From contig WHTQ01000010.1 in the NCBI GenBank assembly GCA_009377645.1, forward strand, positions 1-64,000: 64,000 nucleotides of DNA, written 5' to 3'. This document shows, piece after piece, positions 18,686 to 26,311 of this stretch (the first letter of the stretch is position 1; each line of letters opens with the position of its first letter). The notes under the pieces were generated by a model that was given only the letters and a program-made list of their open reading frames with translations, had not been told where the DNA came from and made no database searches. The DNA is from Micromonosporaceae bacterium (GTDB lineage Bacteria > Actinomycetota > Actinomycetes > Mycobacteriales > Micromonosporaceae). The translations under genes were made by a program, and so were the position numbers.

Positions 18686-19383
18686 CCACTGTGGAGGAGG
18701 TGCTCGGGCTCGGCGACGACGCGCTGGTCGCCGCCCAGCGGCTGGCGCAGTGGACCGCCCGCGCGCACGAGCTGGAAGAGGACGTGGCGCTGGCCAACAT
18801 CGCCCTGGACCAGCTCGGCGCCGCCCGGCTGCTGCTGTCCTACGCGGGCGAGCTGGAGGGCGCCGGCCGGGACGAGGACGCGCTCGCGTACCTGCGCGAC
18901 GACCGCGAGTTCCGCAACGTGCTGCTGGTGGAGCTGCCCAACGGCGACTTCGCGGTGACCGTCGCCAAGCTGCTGTTCCTGGCCGCCTACCAGCGGGACC
19001 GGTACCGGCAGCTGGCCGCTGGCGAGGACGAGCGGCTGGCCGGGATCGCCGGCAAGACGGTCAAGGAGTCCGCCTACCACCTCGACCACGCCGCACTGTG
19101 GACGCTGCGGCTGGGGGACGGGACCGCCGAGTCGCACCGCCGGATGCAGTCGGCGGTGGACGAGATCTGGCCTTACACGTACGAGCTGTTCGAGGGCAAC
19201 GAGCTGCGGCCCGGCTGGCTGGCCACGGTCGAGCCGGTGCTGGCCGAGGCGACCCTGACCCGGCCGGACGACGGCGGCTGGGCGCCCCGCGGCGGCCGGG
19301 AGGGCCGGCACACCGAGCACCTGTCCTACCTGCTGGCGGAGCTGCAGGTGCTGCACCGCGCGCACGCGGGAGCGTCCTGGTGA
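18682..19383 (+). CDS. paaC: 1,2-phenylacetyl-CoA epoxidase subunit C
   Basis: PaaC is the structural partner of PaaA in the epoxidase hetero-oligomer, with a ferritin-like fold that lacks the iron site. The 233-residue product shows HELEEDVALANIALDQLGAA (a typical opening), KESAYHLDHAALWTLRLGDG and HTEHLSYLLAELQ. GTG 18682 overlaps the paaB stop by 4 bases, and the paaC stop overlaps the paaD GTG, so translation is coupled through the operon. Confidence 0.92.
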   Translation: MTTVEEVLGLGDDALVAAQRLAQWTARAHELEEDVALANIALDQLGAARLLLSYAGELEGAGRDEDALAYLRDDREFRNVLLVELPNGDFAVTVAKLLFLAAYQRDRYRQLAAGEDERLAGIAGKTVKESAYHLDHAALWTLRLGDGTAESHRRMQSAVDEIWPYTYELFEGNELRPGWLATVEPVLAEATLTRPDDGGWAPRGGREGRHTEHLSYLLAELQVLHRAHAGASW

Positions 19384-19868
19384 GCGGCGCCTTCGAGGTG
19401 GCCGCCCGGGTGGTCGACCCGGAGCTGCGGGTGGTCACGATCGCCGAGCTGGGGATCCTGCGGGCGGTCGACACCGACCGGGACCGGGCGGTGGTGACGA
19501 TCACCCCGACCTACTCCGGCTGCCCGGCGATGGACGTGATCCGGGACGACGTCGCGGCGGCGCTGCGGGCCGAGGGCTGGGCCGACGTGACCGTGGTGAC
19601 CAAGCTGAGCCCGGCCTGGACCACCGACTGGATCGCCGAGTCGGGCCGGGCCAAGCTCGCCGCCGCCGGCATCGCCCCGCCCGGCCCGGTGGCCGGGTCA
19701 GGTCCCGTCTCGTTGGGTCTGCCTGGCCGGCGGCCGGACCCGCCTCGCTGCCCGCACTGCGGGTCGGTGGAGACCGAGGAGCTGAGCCGGTTCGGCTCGA
19801 CCGCCTGCAAGTCACTGTGGCGCTGCCGGGCCTGCGCGGAGCCGTTCGACCACCTGAAGGCACTGTGA
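19380..19868 (+). CDS. paaD: Phenylacetate pathway Fe-S assembly-like protein
   Basis: PaaD belongs to the MIP18/DUF59 family and is thought to help mature the iron-sulphur or di-iron centres of the epoxidase. The N-terminal half shows VVDPELRVVTIAELGILRAV and the PTYSGCPAMDVI motif with the conserved Cys. The C-terminal half has a zinc-ribbon-like pair, CPHCGS and CRACAEPFDHLK, as in PaaD of other bacteria. 162 residues. GTG 19380 overlaps the paaC stop (GTGA). The 82 bases to paaE contain a dispersed repeat. Confidence 0.9.
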   Translation: MSGAFEVAARVVDPELRVVTIAELGILRAVDTDRDRAVVTITPTYSGCPAMDVIRDDVAAALRAEGWADVTVVTKLSPAWTTDWIAESGRAKLAAAGIAPPGPVAGSGPVSLGLPGRRPDPPRCPHCGSVETEELSRFGSTACKSLWRCRACAEPFDHLKAL

Positions 19869-19887
19869 GCGCAGCGAACGAGCGGCC

Positions 19888-19932
19888 GGCCGCCAGCCGG
19901 CGGAGCGCAGCGGAGCCGGCGATCAAGCGGCC
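19888..19932 (+). repeat. Dispersed operon-internal repeat, copy A
   Basis: A 45-base sequence starting ggccgccagc, with gcggagc in the centre, and ending atcaagcggcc. Near-identical copies are at 34588-34634 (between nuoC and nuoD) and 41844-41888 (inside the 3' end of nuoH). All lie in the sense direction at or near a gene boundary inside an operon. This copy lies between paaD and paaE, 19 bases after the paaD stop. Confidence 0.8.
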
Positions 19933-19950
19933 GGCCGCGGGAGGCACCGG

Positions 19951-21072
19951 ATGACGCAGGTCACGATCTCCCGGCCCACCCGGCGCCGGGCGGTGTTCCA
20001 CCCGCTGCCGGTGGCCGCGCTGGACCGGCTCACAGACGACGCGCTCGCGATCGCCTTCCAGGTGCCAGAGCCGCTACGGGAGGCGTACGCGTTCCAGGCC
20101 GGCCAGCACCTGACCGTACGCGCGCCGGTGGCCGACGGTGGCGATGATGTCCGCCGCTCGTACTCGATCTGCTCCACGCCGGCCGAGCTGGCCGAGCGGG
20201 GCTGGCTGCGGATCGGGGTGAAGGAGCTACCGGGCGGGGCGTTCTCCCGGTTCGCCGCCGCCGACCTGACGGTCGGCGACGCGGTGGAGGTGATGCCGCC
20301 GCTGGGGCACTTCTCCACCGCGCTGGACCCGGCCCGCACCCAGCGGTACGCGGGGATCGTGGCCGGCTCCGGGATCACCCCGGTGCTGTCGCTGGTGGCC
20401 ACCGCGCTGTCGGTCGAGCCGTCCAGCACCTTCACGATCCTGTACGGAAACCGGTACGCGCGGTCGGTGATGTTCGCCGAGGAGCTGTCCGACCTGAAGG
20501 ACCGGTGGCCGACCCGGCTGCAGGTGGTGCACGTGCTGTCCCGGGAGCCGGGCGACGCCGAGCTGCTCTCCGGCCGGATCGACGCCGACCGGCTGCCCCG
20601 GCTGCTGGACGCCCTCCTGCCCGAGCCGGCGGACGAGTGGTTCCTGTGCGGCCCGTACGGGCTGGTGCTGGACGCGCGGGAGGTGCTGGGCCGACGTGGG
20701 GTTCCGGAACGGGCCGTGCACACCGAGCTGTTCCACGTGCCGGAGTCCGGGGAGTCGCCGCCGCCCACCCCGCCCCCGGAGGGCGCCCGCACCGGAGAGG
20801 TCGGGGTGACCGTCCGGTTGGACGGGCGGACCTCCGAGCTCACGATGGGGCGCGGGGAGCGGGTGCTGGACGCGGCGCTGCGGGTGCGCGGCGAGCTGCC
20901 GTACGCGTGCCGGGGCGGGGTCTGCTCGACCTGCCGGGCGAAGCTTGTCGAGGGCGAGGTGACGATGGCCAGCAACTGGGCGCTGGAGCCGGACGAGCTG
21001 GCCGCCGGTTACGTGCTCACCTGCCAGTCCAGCCCGGTCACCGACCACCTCACCGTCGACTACGACGCCTGA
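19951..21072 (+). CDS. paaE: 1,2-phenylacetyl-CoA epoxidase reductase subunit
   Basis: PaaE passes electrons from NADPH to the epoxidase. The 373-residue protein has a FAD-binding ferredoxin-reductase domain (RSYSICSTP at about 70-78), an NAD(P)-binding domain (AGSGITPVLS, then WFLCGPYGLV), and a C-terminal plant-type [2Fe-2S] domain whose ligands are the ACRGGVCSTC cluster and a final Cys in LTCQSSP. ATG 19951 follows GGGAGGC. It is the last gene of the operon, ending 30 bases before a large palindrome. paaK and the ring-cleavage and beta-oxidation genes are not in the window. Confidence 0.92.
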   Translation: MTQVTISRPTRRRAVFHPLPVAALDRLTDDALAIAFQVPEPLREAYAFQAGQHLTVRAPVADGGDDVRRSYSICSTPAELAERGWLRIGVKELPGGAFSRFAAADLTVGDAVEVMPPLGHFSTALDPARTQRYAGIVAGSGITPVLSLVATALSVEPSSTFTILYGNRYARSVMFAEELSDLKDRWPTRLQVVHVLSREPGDAELLSGRIDADRLPRLLDALLPEPADEWFLCGPYGLVLDAREVLGRRGVPERAVHTELFHVPESGESPPPTPPPEGARTGEVGVTVRLDGRTSELTMGRGERVLDAALRVRGELPYACRGGVCSTCRAKLVEGEVTMASNWALEPDELAAGYVLTCQSSPVTDHLTVDYDA

Positions 21073-21102
21073 GCACGGGCGAATCGGGCTGGACTCCTGA
21101 AC

Positions 21103-21142
21103 TAATTTGATCTTCTGTTGCTTGCAACAGAAGATCAAATTA
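21103..21142. terminator. 40-base AT-rich palindrome between convergent genes
   Basis: Two 19-base arms (21103-21121 and 21124-21142) are perfect complements around TT. It lies 30 bases after the paaE stop and 122 bases before the 3' end of the aldo/keto reductase gene on the other strand, the right place for a bidirectional terminator. The low GC (13 of 40 bases) contrasts strongly with its surroundings. A protein-binding site cannot be excluded. Confidence 0.6.
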
Positions 21143-21264
21143 TCAACCGATCTGCCGTACCACCGTACGAGCCGTGAGGCGGTGGTCGGGTTCGTCGTTG
21201 ACTTCGTGCGCAGGCACGGTCAGATCCGCAGCAGTCGCCGGACCCGGCTTTCCACCGGTCGACG

Positions 21265-22218
21265 CTACCCCTGGGTGATTTCGTCCAGGGTGGCGAGGTC
21301 GTCGGCCGAGGGCTGCCAGGCGCCGGCCGCGACGTTCGCGCGTACCTGCTCCGGCTTGGTCGCCCCGGCGATCACGCTGGCGACCGCCGGCTGGGCGGCC
21401 AAAGCGCCGATCGCCACGTCCAGGATGCCGACTCCGCGCTGCGCCGCGTACGCCGCCAGCGCCTCGATCGTGTCCCACGGCGCCTCGGCCAACCGCCGGG
21501 CGAACCGCTCCCCGGCCATCCGGCTGCCGGGCGGGGCGGGGGTGCCGCGCTGGTACTTGCCGGAGAGCAGGCCACTCTCGAGCGGGAAGTAAGGCAGCAG
21601 GCCGACTCCGAACCGCTGGCACGCCAGGACCAGCTCCGCCTCCACCTCCCGGCGGAGCAGGTTGTACTCGTTCTGGGCGGAGACGAACGGCGTCAAGCCG
21701 GCGGACCGGGCCACCCACGCCGCGTCCGCGACCTGCCAGCCGGCGAAGTTGGAGCTGCCCAGGTAGCGGACCTTGCCGGCGTGCACCAGGTCGTCCAGTG
21801 CGGACAGAGTCTCCTCGACCGGGGTGCCCGGGTCCGGGAAGTGCAGCTGGTAGAGGTCGATCCAGTCGGTGTCCAGCCGGCGCAGCGACGCCTCGACCGC
21901 CCGGACGACGTAGCGGCGGGCACCCCGGGCACCCCAGTCCGGACCGTTGCCCCCCTCCATGTCGTGGCCGAACTTGGTGGCGATCACCACCTCGTCCCGG
22001 CGGCCCTTCAGTGCGGCTCCCAGGTACTCCTCGGACACGCCCAGCCCGCCGTACCGGTCAGCGGTGTCGAACAGCGTGACCCCGGCCTCCAGGGCGGCGT
22101 GCACCACCGCCCGGGTAGCCTCGGCGTCCATCCGGGAGCCGAAGTTGTTGCAGCCGAGGCCGACCACCGACACCATCAGGCCGGAGTTCCCGAGCCGGCG
22201 GTAACGCATCTCACCCAT
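21265..22218 (-). CDS. Aldo/keto reductase
   Basis: A TIM-barrel oxidoreductase of the aldo/keto reductase superfamily. The catalytic tetrad can be seen: Asp and Tyr in TADRYGGLG, Lys in IATKFGHD, and His in LYQLHFPDPGT. NADP-binding residues lie in the SNFAGWQ and VIAGATKPEQVRANV segments. 317 residues from ATG 22218. ATG 22209 (MRYRRLGNSGL) is an equally plausible start. The natural substrate is unknown; the sequence resembles the general stress and voltage-gated K+ channel beta-subunit groups. Divergent from ogt by 19 bases, with convergent paaE downstream. Confidence 0.87.
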   Translation of the reverse strand: MGEMRYRRLGNSGLMVSVVGLGCNNFGSRMDAEATRAVVHAALEAGVTLFDTADRYGGLGVSEEYLGAALKGRRDEVVIATKFGHDMEGGNGPDWGARGARRYVVRAVEASLRRLDTDWIDLYQLHFPDPGTPVEETLSALDDLVHAGKVRYLGSSNFAGWQVADAAWVARSAGLTPFVSAQNEYNLLRREVEAELVLACQRFGVGLLPYFPLESGLLSGKYQRGTPAPPGSRMAGERFARRLAEAPWDTIEALAAYAAQRGVGILDVAIGALAAQPAVASVIAGATKPEQVRANVAAGAWQPSADDLATLDEITQG

Positions 22219-22237
22219 CCCCGGACCATACAATGGG

Positions 22238-22732
22238 GTGGTGGACCGGTGGGCGCTGGTGGAGACTCCGATCGGCCCGGTGACGGTCGGCGCCGACCGG
22301 TACGCGGTGCGCGGGCTGCGGCTGCAGCCGCGGGAGACCCGGCTCGACGCCGCACCGGCCGGGTCGCTGCTGGCCGAGGCGGTGGCCCAGCTGGCGGCCT
22401 ACTTCGCCGGCGAGCGGACCGGCTTCGACCTACCACTGTCCATACCGGAGGATCGGGGAAGCGAGTTCGAGCGGGCGGTCTGGCAGGAGCTGGCCCGGAT
22501 TCCGTTCGGACAGATGTGCACCTACGGCGAGGTGGCGAGAGCGGTCGGTGACGCCGGTGCCGCCCGGGCGGTCGGCACCGCCTGCAACCGCAACCCGGTC
22601 CCGTTGATCGTTCCCTGCCACCGGGTGGTCGGGGCGGGCGGCAAGCTGGTCGGGTTCGGCGGTGGTCTGCACCGCAAGCGGTGGCTGCTGGAGCACGAGG
22701 CGAAGGTCAGCCTGGCGCGGGACTGGTCCTGA
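22238..22732 (+). CDS. ogt: Methylated-DNA-[protein]-cysteine S-methyltransferase
   Basis: A suicide repair enzyme that transfers an alkyl group from O6-alkylguanine to its own cysteine. The acceptor is C127 in VPCHRVVG, preceded by the Asn hinge (ACNRNPVPLI) and the helix-turn-helix residues GEVARAVGDAGAARAVG. 164 residues, normal length. GTG 22238 or GTG 22241 could be the start. It is short of an N-terminal regulatory domain, so it is Ogt-like and not Ada. Convergent or operonic partners are absent; the next gene starts 71 bases later. Confidence 0.92.
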   Translation: MVDRWALVETPIGPVTVGADRYAVRGLRLQPRETRLDAAPAGSLLAEAVAQLAAYFAGERTGFDLPLSIPEDRGSEFERAVWQELARIPFGQMCTYGEVARAVGDAGAARAVGTACNRNPVPLIVPCHRVVGAGGKLVGFGGGLHRKRWLLEHEAKVSLARDWS

Positions 22733-22803
22733 CCCGCGGTCGACCCGGTGTGGTTGCGCGGCGGCACTAGAGTGAACCCGCCGACGATCAAGGGGAGGAT
22801 GTC

Positions 22804-23574
22804 GTGACCGCACCGCCGGAGGATGGGGGCGACGAGCCGGAGGTGGCCGAGACCGGCCTCGGCTGGCCGGATGAGCGCCCGCAGCCGCCGCCGGTCGACC
22901 GGCCGGGTGCAGGACGGGCGCCAGTCGACCCGGCGGATCCGAGGCAGGCGCCGTCCGGGCCGGCGGGTCCGGGGCCGGCGGCCGACCCTCGGCGCGATGC
23001 CGCGATCCGGCGGCTGCGGCAGCAGGCCGAATCGGACCGGACCGGTTCCGGTTCCGGTTCCGGGGGGCCGTCCGGGGCGGGCGTGCCGCCGCTCGGGTCC
23101 GCGCCGCGGCCCCCGCGACCGCCCGGGCCGCCGGTCGCGCGGCCGCGCGTGCCCGAGCCGATCGTGGCGGACCGGCCCGGCACCGTCACCGCCGCGGCGG
23201 TGATCCTGTTCATCGGCGCTGGCCTCGGCGTGCTGAGCTGCTGCGGCGTCAACTATCTGGCCGGCCAGGCGGACCTGTCGTCGGCCGAGCAGAACCTGGT
23301 CCTGGTGCTCGGCGCGATCCTGCTCGGGTCCGCGCTCCTGACCGGCGTGCTGGGCTACTACATCCTGCAGGGGCGGCAGTGGGCGCGGGTCACCACGATC
23401 GTGCTCTGCGTGATCGGCGTCATCGTCTCGGTGGTCAACCAGTTCGCCAGCTTCGGGGACGCCGAGGCCTCCGGCCCGTTGAGCACCTGCCTGGGGGTGA
23501 TCCTGAACCTCGTGGTGATCGGCCTGCTCAGCGGGCAGCAGGCCAGCCACTACTTCCGGTTCGCGAACGCCTAG
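22804..23574 (+). CDS. Membrane protein with a Pro/Gly-rich cytoplasmic N-terminus
   Basis: The first 125 residues are acidic and rich in Pro, Gly and Arg, with a GSGSGSGG run. They are followed by four hydrophobic segments (VTAAAVILFIGAGLGVLSCC, then LVLVLGAILLGSALLTGVL, VTTIVLCVIGVIVSVVNQF and LGVILNLVVIGLL), a plan common in actinobacterial DUF4190-like proteins. No enzyme motif is present. AAGGGGAGG is placed 5 to 6 bases before GTG 22804. Single gene, ending 34 bases before mqnC. Function unknown. Confidence 0.7.
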   Translation: MTAPPEDGGDEPEVAETGLGWPDERPQPPPVDRPGAGRAPVDPADPRQAPSGPAGPGPAADPRRDAAIRRLRQQAESDRTGSGSGSGGPSGAGVPPLGSAPRPPRPPGPPVARPRVPEPIVADRPGTVTAAAVILFIGAGLGVLSCCGVNYLAGQADLSSAEQNLVLVLGAILLGSALLTGVLGYYILQGRQWARVTTIVLCVIGVIVSVVNQFASFGDAEASGPLSTCLGVILNLVVIGLLSGQQASHYFRFANA

Positions 23575-23608
23575 CAGACCACGCAGCGGGTCCGCGTACC
23601 CTCGGGGT

Positions 23609-24763
23609 GTGAGCCGGGAGATCGAGGACGTGCTGCAACGCGCCGCCGGGGCAGGTCGGATCAGCCCTGAGGAGGCGCTGCTGCTCTACACCGACGCGCC
23701 GTTCCACCCACTGGCGGAGGCGGCCGACGCAGTCCGGCGGCGGCGCTACCCGGACGGCATCGTCACCTACCTGATCGACCGGAACATCAACTACACCAAC
23801 GTGTGCGTGACCGCCTGCAAGTTCTGCGCCTTCTACCGGGCGCCGAAGCACGCCGAGGGGTGGAGCCACGACCTGCCCGAGATCCTGCGCCGGTGCGGAG
23901 AGGCGGTCGAGCTGGGCGCCACCCAGGTGATGCTGCAGGGCGGCCACCACCCGGAGTACGGGGTGGACTACTACGAGCGGCTGTTCTCGGCCGTGAAGAC
24001 CGCGTACCCGCAGCTGGTCATCCACTCGATCGGGCCCAGCGAGATCCTGCACATGGCCGGCGTGTCCGGGGTGAGCGTCGAGGTGGCGCTCCGCCGGATC
24101 CGGGCGGCCGGCCTGGACTCGATCGCCGGGGCGGGCGCGGAGATGCTGCCGGAGCGGCCCCGCCGGGCGATCGCGCCGTTGAAGGAGTCCGGCGAGCGCT
24201 GGCTGGAGGTGATGGAGGTCGCGCACCGGCTCGGGGTGGAGTCGACCGCAACCATGATGATGGGCACCGGGGAGACCAACGCCGAGCGGATCGAGCACCT
24301 GCGGATGATCCGGGACGTGCAGGATCGGACCGGTGGGTTCCGGGCGTTCATCCCGTGGACCTACCAGAGCGAGAACAACCACCTCAAGGGACGGACCCAG
24401 GCGACGTCACTGGAGTACCTGCGGCTGCTGGCGGTGGCCCGGCTGTTCTTCGACGACGTGGCGCACCTGCAGTCGTCCTGGCTGACCACCGGCAAGGACG
24501 TCGGCCAGCTGTCGCTGCACCTGGGGGTGGACGACCTCGGCTCGATCATGCTGGAGGAGAACGTGATCTCGTCGGCCGGCGCCCGGCACCGGTCCAACCT
24601 GGCGGAGCTGATCTGGATGATCCGGTCGGCGGACCGGATCCCGGCCCAACGGGACACGCTCTACCGGCACCTGCGGGTGCACCGTGACCCGGCCGACGAC
24701 CCGACCGACCACCGGGTGGTCTCCCACTTCTCGTCGATCGCGCTGGCGGCCGGCGCTGCCTAG
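23609..24763 (+). CDS. mqnC: Cyclic dehypoxanthinyl futalosine synthase
   Basis: MqnC is a radical-SAM enzyme that cyclises dehypoxanthinyl futalosine in the menaquinone futalosine pathway. The [4Fe-4S] ligands are C66, C70 and C73 (CVTACKFC, CxxxCxxC form), followed by YRAPKHAEGW. The QGGHHPEYGVDYY block and the GAGAEMLPERPR segment are typical. 384 residues, normal. GTG 23609 is the start. It converges on the MocR-type gene and the stop codons of the two overlap by 2 bases. Its partner mqnA is 8.5 kb away. Confidence 0.94.
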   Translation: MSREIEDVLQRAAGAGRISPEEALLLYTDAPFHPLAEAADAVRRRRYPDGIVTYLIDRNINYTNVCVTACKFCAFYRAPKHAEGWSHDLPEILRRCGEAVELGATQVMLQGGHHPEYGVDYYERLFSAVKTAYPQLVIHSIGPSEILHMAGVSGVSVEVALRRIRAAGLDSIAGAGAEMLPERPRRAIAPLKESGERWLEVMEVAHRLGVESTATMMMGTGETNAERIEHLRMIRDVQDRTGGFRAFIPWTYQSENNHLKGRTQATSLEYLRLLAVARLFFDDVAHLQSSWLTTGKDVGQLSLHLGVDDLGSIMLEENVISSAGARHRSNLAELIWMIRSADRIPAQRDTLYRHLRVHRDPADDPTDHRVVSHFSSIALAAGAA

Positions 24764-24771
24764 AGGCAGCG
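24754..24771. terminator. Short hairpin over the two convergent stop codons
   Basis: CGCTGCCT (24754-24761) and AGGCAGCG (24764-24771) are perfect complements around two bases. Both the mqnC TAG and the opposing gene's TAG lie within it. The two-base loop would open by one or two pairs. It may act as a bidirectional stop for transcription. Confidence 0.4.
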
Positions 24772-26184
24772 GGACAGCCGGGCCACCCCGGCGCCGATCC
24801 GGTCGGCCGGGATCCGGCCGTAGCCGAGCACCAGACCAGGCCGGACCGCCGGGCTGCTCGCGTACGCCCGCAGCGAGTCCACCGCCACCCCGACCGCCCG
24901 GGCGGACCGCACCACCGCGGCCGGGTCGGTGCCGGCCGGCAGGTACGCGCTGACGTGGATCCCGGCGACCGACGGCACCAGCTCCAGCCGGTCCCGGCCG
25001 CCGGCCTCGATCGCCTCGGCGATCCGCAGGTGCCGCTCCCGGTACTCGTGCCGCATCCGGCGGATGTGCCGGGCCAGCCGGCCCTCCTCGATGAACCGGG
25101 CCAGCGCCGCCTGGATCGGCACCGGGGAGTGCCCGTCCGCCACGTACCGCGCCGCCCGGACCGCCGGGTGCAGCGACGGCGGCACCACCGCGAACCCGAG
25201 CCGGAGGCTGGGCAGCAGCACCTTCGAGAACGAGCCCAGGTAGATCACCGACCCGGTCCGGTCCAGGCTCTGCAGCGGCTCGACCGGCCGGCCGGTGAAC
25301 CGGAACTCGCTGTCGTAGTCGTCCTCCAGCACCACCGCGCCGTGCCGGTACGCCCACGCCAGCAGCGCCATCCGCCGGGGCAGCGACATCGACACGCCGA
25401 GCGGGAACTGGTGGGACGGGGTGACGTAGACCAGCCGGGCGTCGTCCGGCAGGGCGTCGACCACCAGGCCGTCGTGGTCGACCGGCACCGGGGCCACCCG
25501 GGCTCCCAGCGACCGGAACAGCCAGTACGGCGGCGGGTAGCCCGGGTCCTCGACCGCCACGCAGTCGCCGGGCGGCACCAGCACCCGGCCGATCAGGTCG
25601 ACCGCGTGCTGCACCCCGTTGGTGATCACCACCTCGTCCGGAGTGGCGCGGACCGCCCGGGACACCGCCACGTGCCGGGCGATCGCGGCCCGCAGACCGG
25701 CGTGGCCGGCCGGGTCGCCGTACCGGCCGGTGGCCGCGACCGAGCTGCGCAGCTGGTCGGCGACCAGCCGGCGCCAGGTCTGGTACGGGAACAGCCGGGC
25801 GTCCGGCAGGCCGGGCCGGAAGTCGAACTCGGCCCGGCCGCGGCCCAGCCCGGCCGGCACCGGCACCTCCTCCCAGACCGGCCGGGGGCGGGGCGCCCGG
25901 GTGGTCGGCGGCCGCCGGGCCGGCCGCCGACCGGGCAGCTCCGGCAGGTCGGCGCGTACGAACGTGCCGGCACCGACCCGGCCGACCAGGAACCCCTCCG
26001 CGGCGAGCCGTTCGTACGCGACGGCGACGGTGTTCCGGGCGACCGCCAGCCTGCCGGCCAGCTCCCGGGTCGGTGGCAGGGCATCGCCGGCCCGCAGCTG
26101 GCCGTCCAGGATCGCGGCCCGGATCTGCCGGTACAGCTGGCCGGACAGGTCCCGCCGGCCGGTCAGGCTCACGTGCAGGTCCAC
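24760..26184 (-). CDS. MocR/GntR-type regulator with an aminotransferase domain
   Basis: The N-terminal 75 residues are a GntR winged helix (YRQIRAAILDGQLRAGDALP, then PTRELAGRLAVARNTVAVAY). The rest is a fold-type I PLP aminotransferase domain with the internal-aldimine Lys in GSFSKVLLPSLRLG, the VLEDDYDSEFR Asp, and SHQFPLGVSM. In this family PLP, or PLP with an amino acid, is sensed and the protein often controls vitamin B6 or amino-acid genes. 474 residues from GTG 26184. Upstream are TTGGCCC direct repeats that could be its operator. The divergent neighbour encodes a secreted protease. Confidence 0.9.
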   Translation of the reverse strand: MDLHVSLTGRRDLSGQLYRQIRAAILDGQLRAGDALPPTRELAGRLAVARNTVAVAYERLAAEGFLVGRVGAGTFVRADLPELPGRRPARRPPTTRAPRPRPVWEEVPVPAGLGRGRAEFDFRPGLPDARLFPYQTWRRLVADQLRSSVAATGRYGDPAGHAGLRAAIARHVAVSRAVRATPDEVVITNGVQHAVDLIGRVLVPPGDCVAVEDPGYPPPYWLFRSLGARVAPVPVDHDGLVVDALPDDARLVYVTPSHQFPLGVSMSLPRRMALLAWAYRHGAVVLEDDYDSEFRFTGRPVEPLQSLDRTGSVIYLGSFSKVLLPSLRLGFAVVPPSLHPAVRAARYVADGHSPVPIQAALARFIEEGRLARHIRRMRHEYRERHLRIAEAIEAGGRDRLELVPSVAGIHVSAYLPAGTDPAAVVRSARAVGVAVDSLRAYASSPAVRPGLVLGYGRIPADRIGAGVARLSRCL

Positions 26185-26198
26185 CCCGGAAGCCTAGA

Positions 26199-26230
26199 TT
26201 GGCCCAGCCAGCTTGGTTGAAAGTTGGCCC
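26199..26230. promoter_or_regulatory. TTGGCCC direct repeats, candidate MocR operator
   Basis: TTGGCCC occurs at 26199-26205 and 26224-26230 with a 25-base period. They lie just upstream of the MocR-type gene, in the divergent promoter region facing the protease gene. Direct repeats of a short half-site are the known binding pattern of MocR regulators. Confidence 0.45.
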
Positions 26231-26280
26231 GCGATGGTGCCTTCCTCCAGACCTACTCTCGCGCTGGGCCTTCGTGCCCG

Positions 26281-26306
26281 AGCTGAACCTGACTGAGAGG
26301 AATTGA
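26281..26306 (+). repeat. Leader repeat, copy 1 (before the protease gene)
   Basis: A 26-base sequence, agctgaacctgactgagagg followed by aattga, matches 27440-27465 at 23 of 26 positions (differences at bases 8, 9 and 23). The gagagg part is the ribosome site. The two copies precede genes for secreted proteins. Confidence 0.75.
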
Positions 26307-26311
26307 TATAC

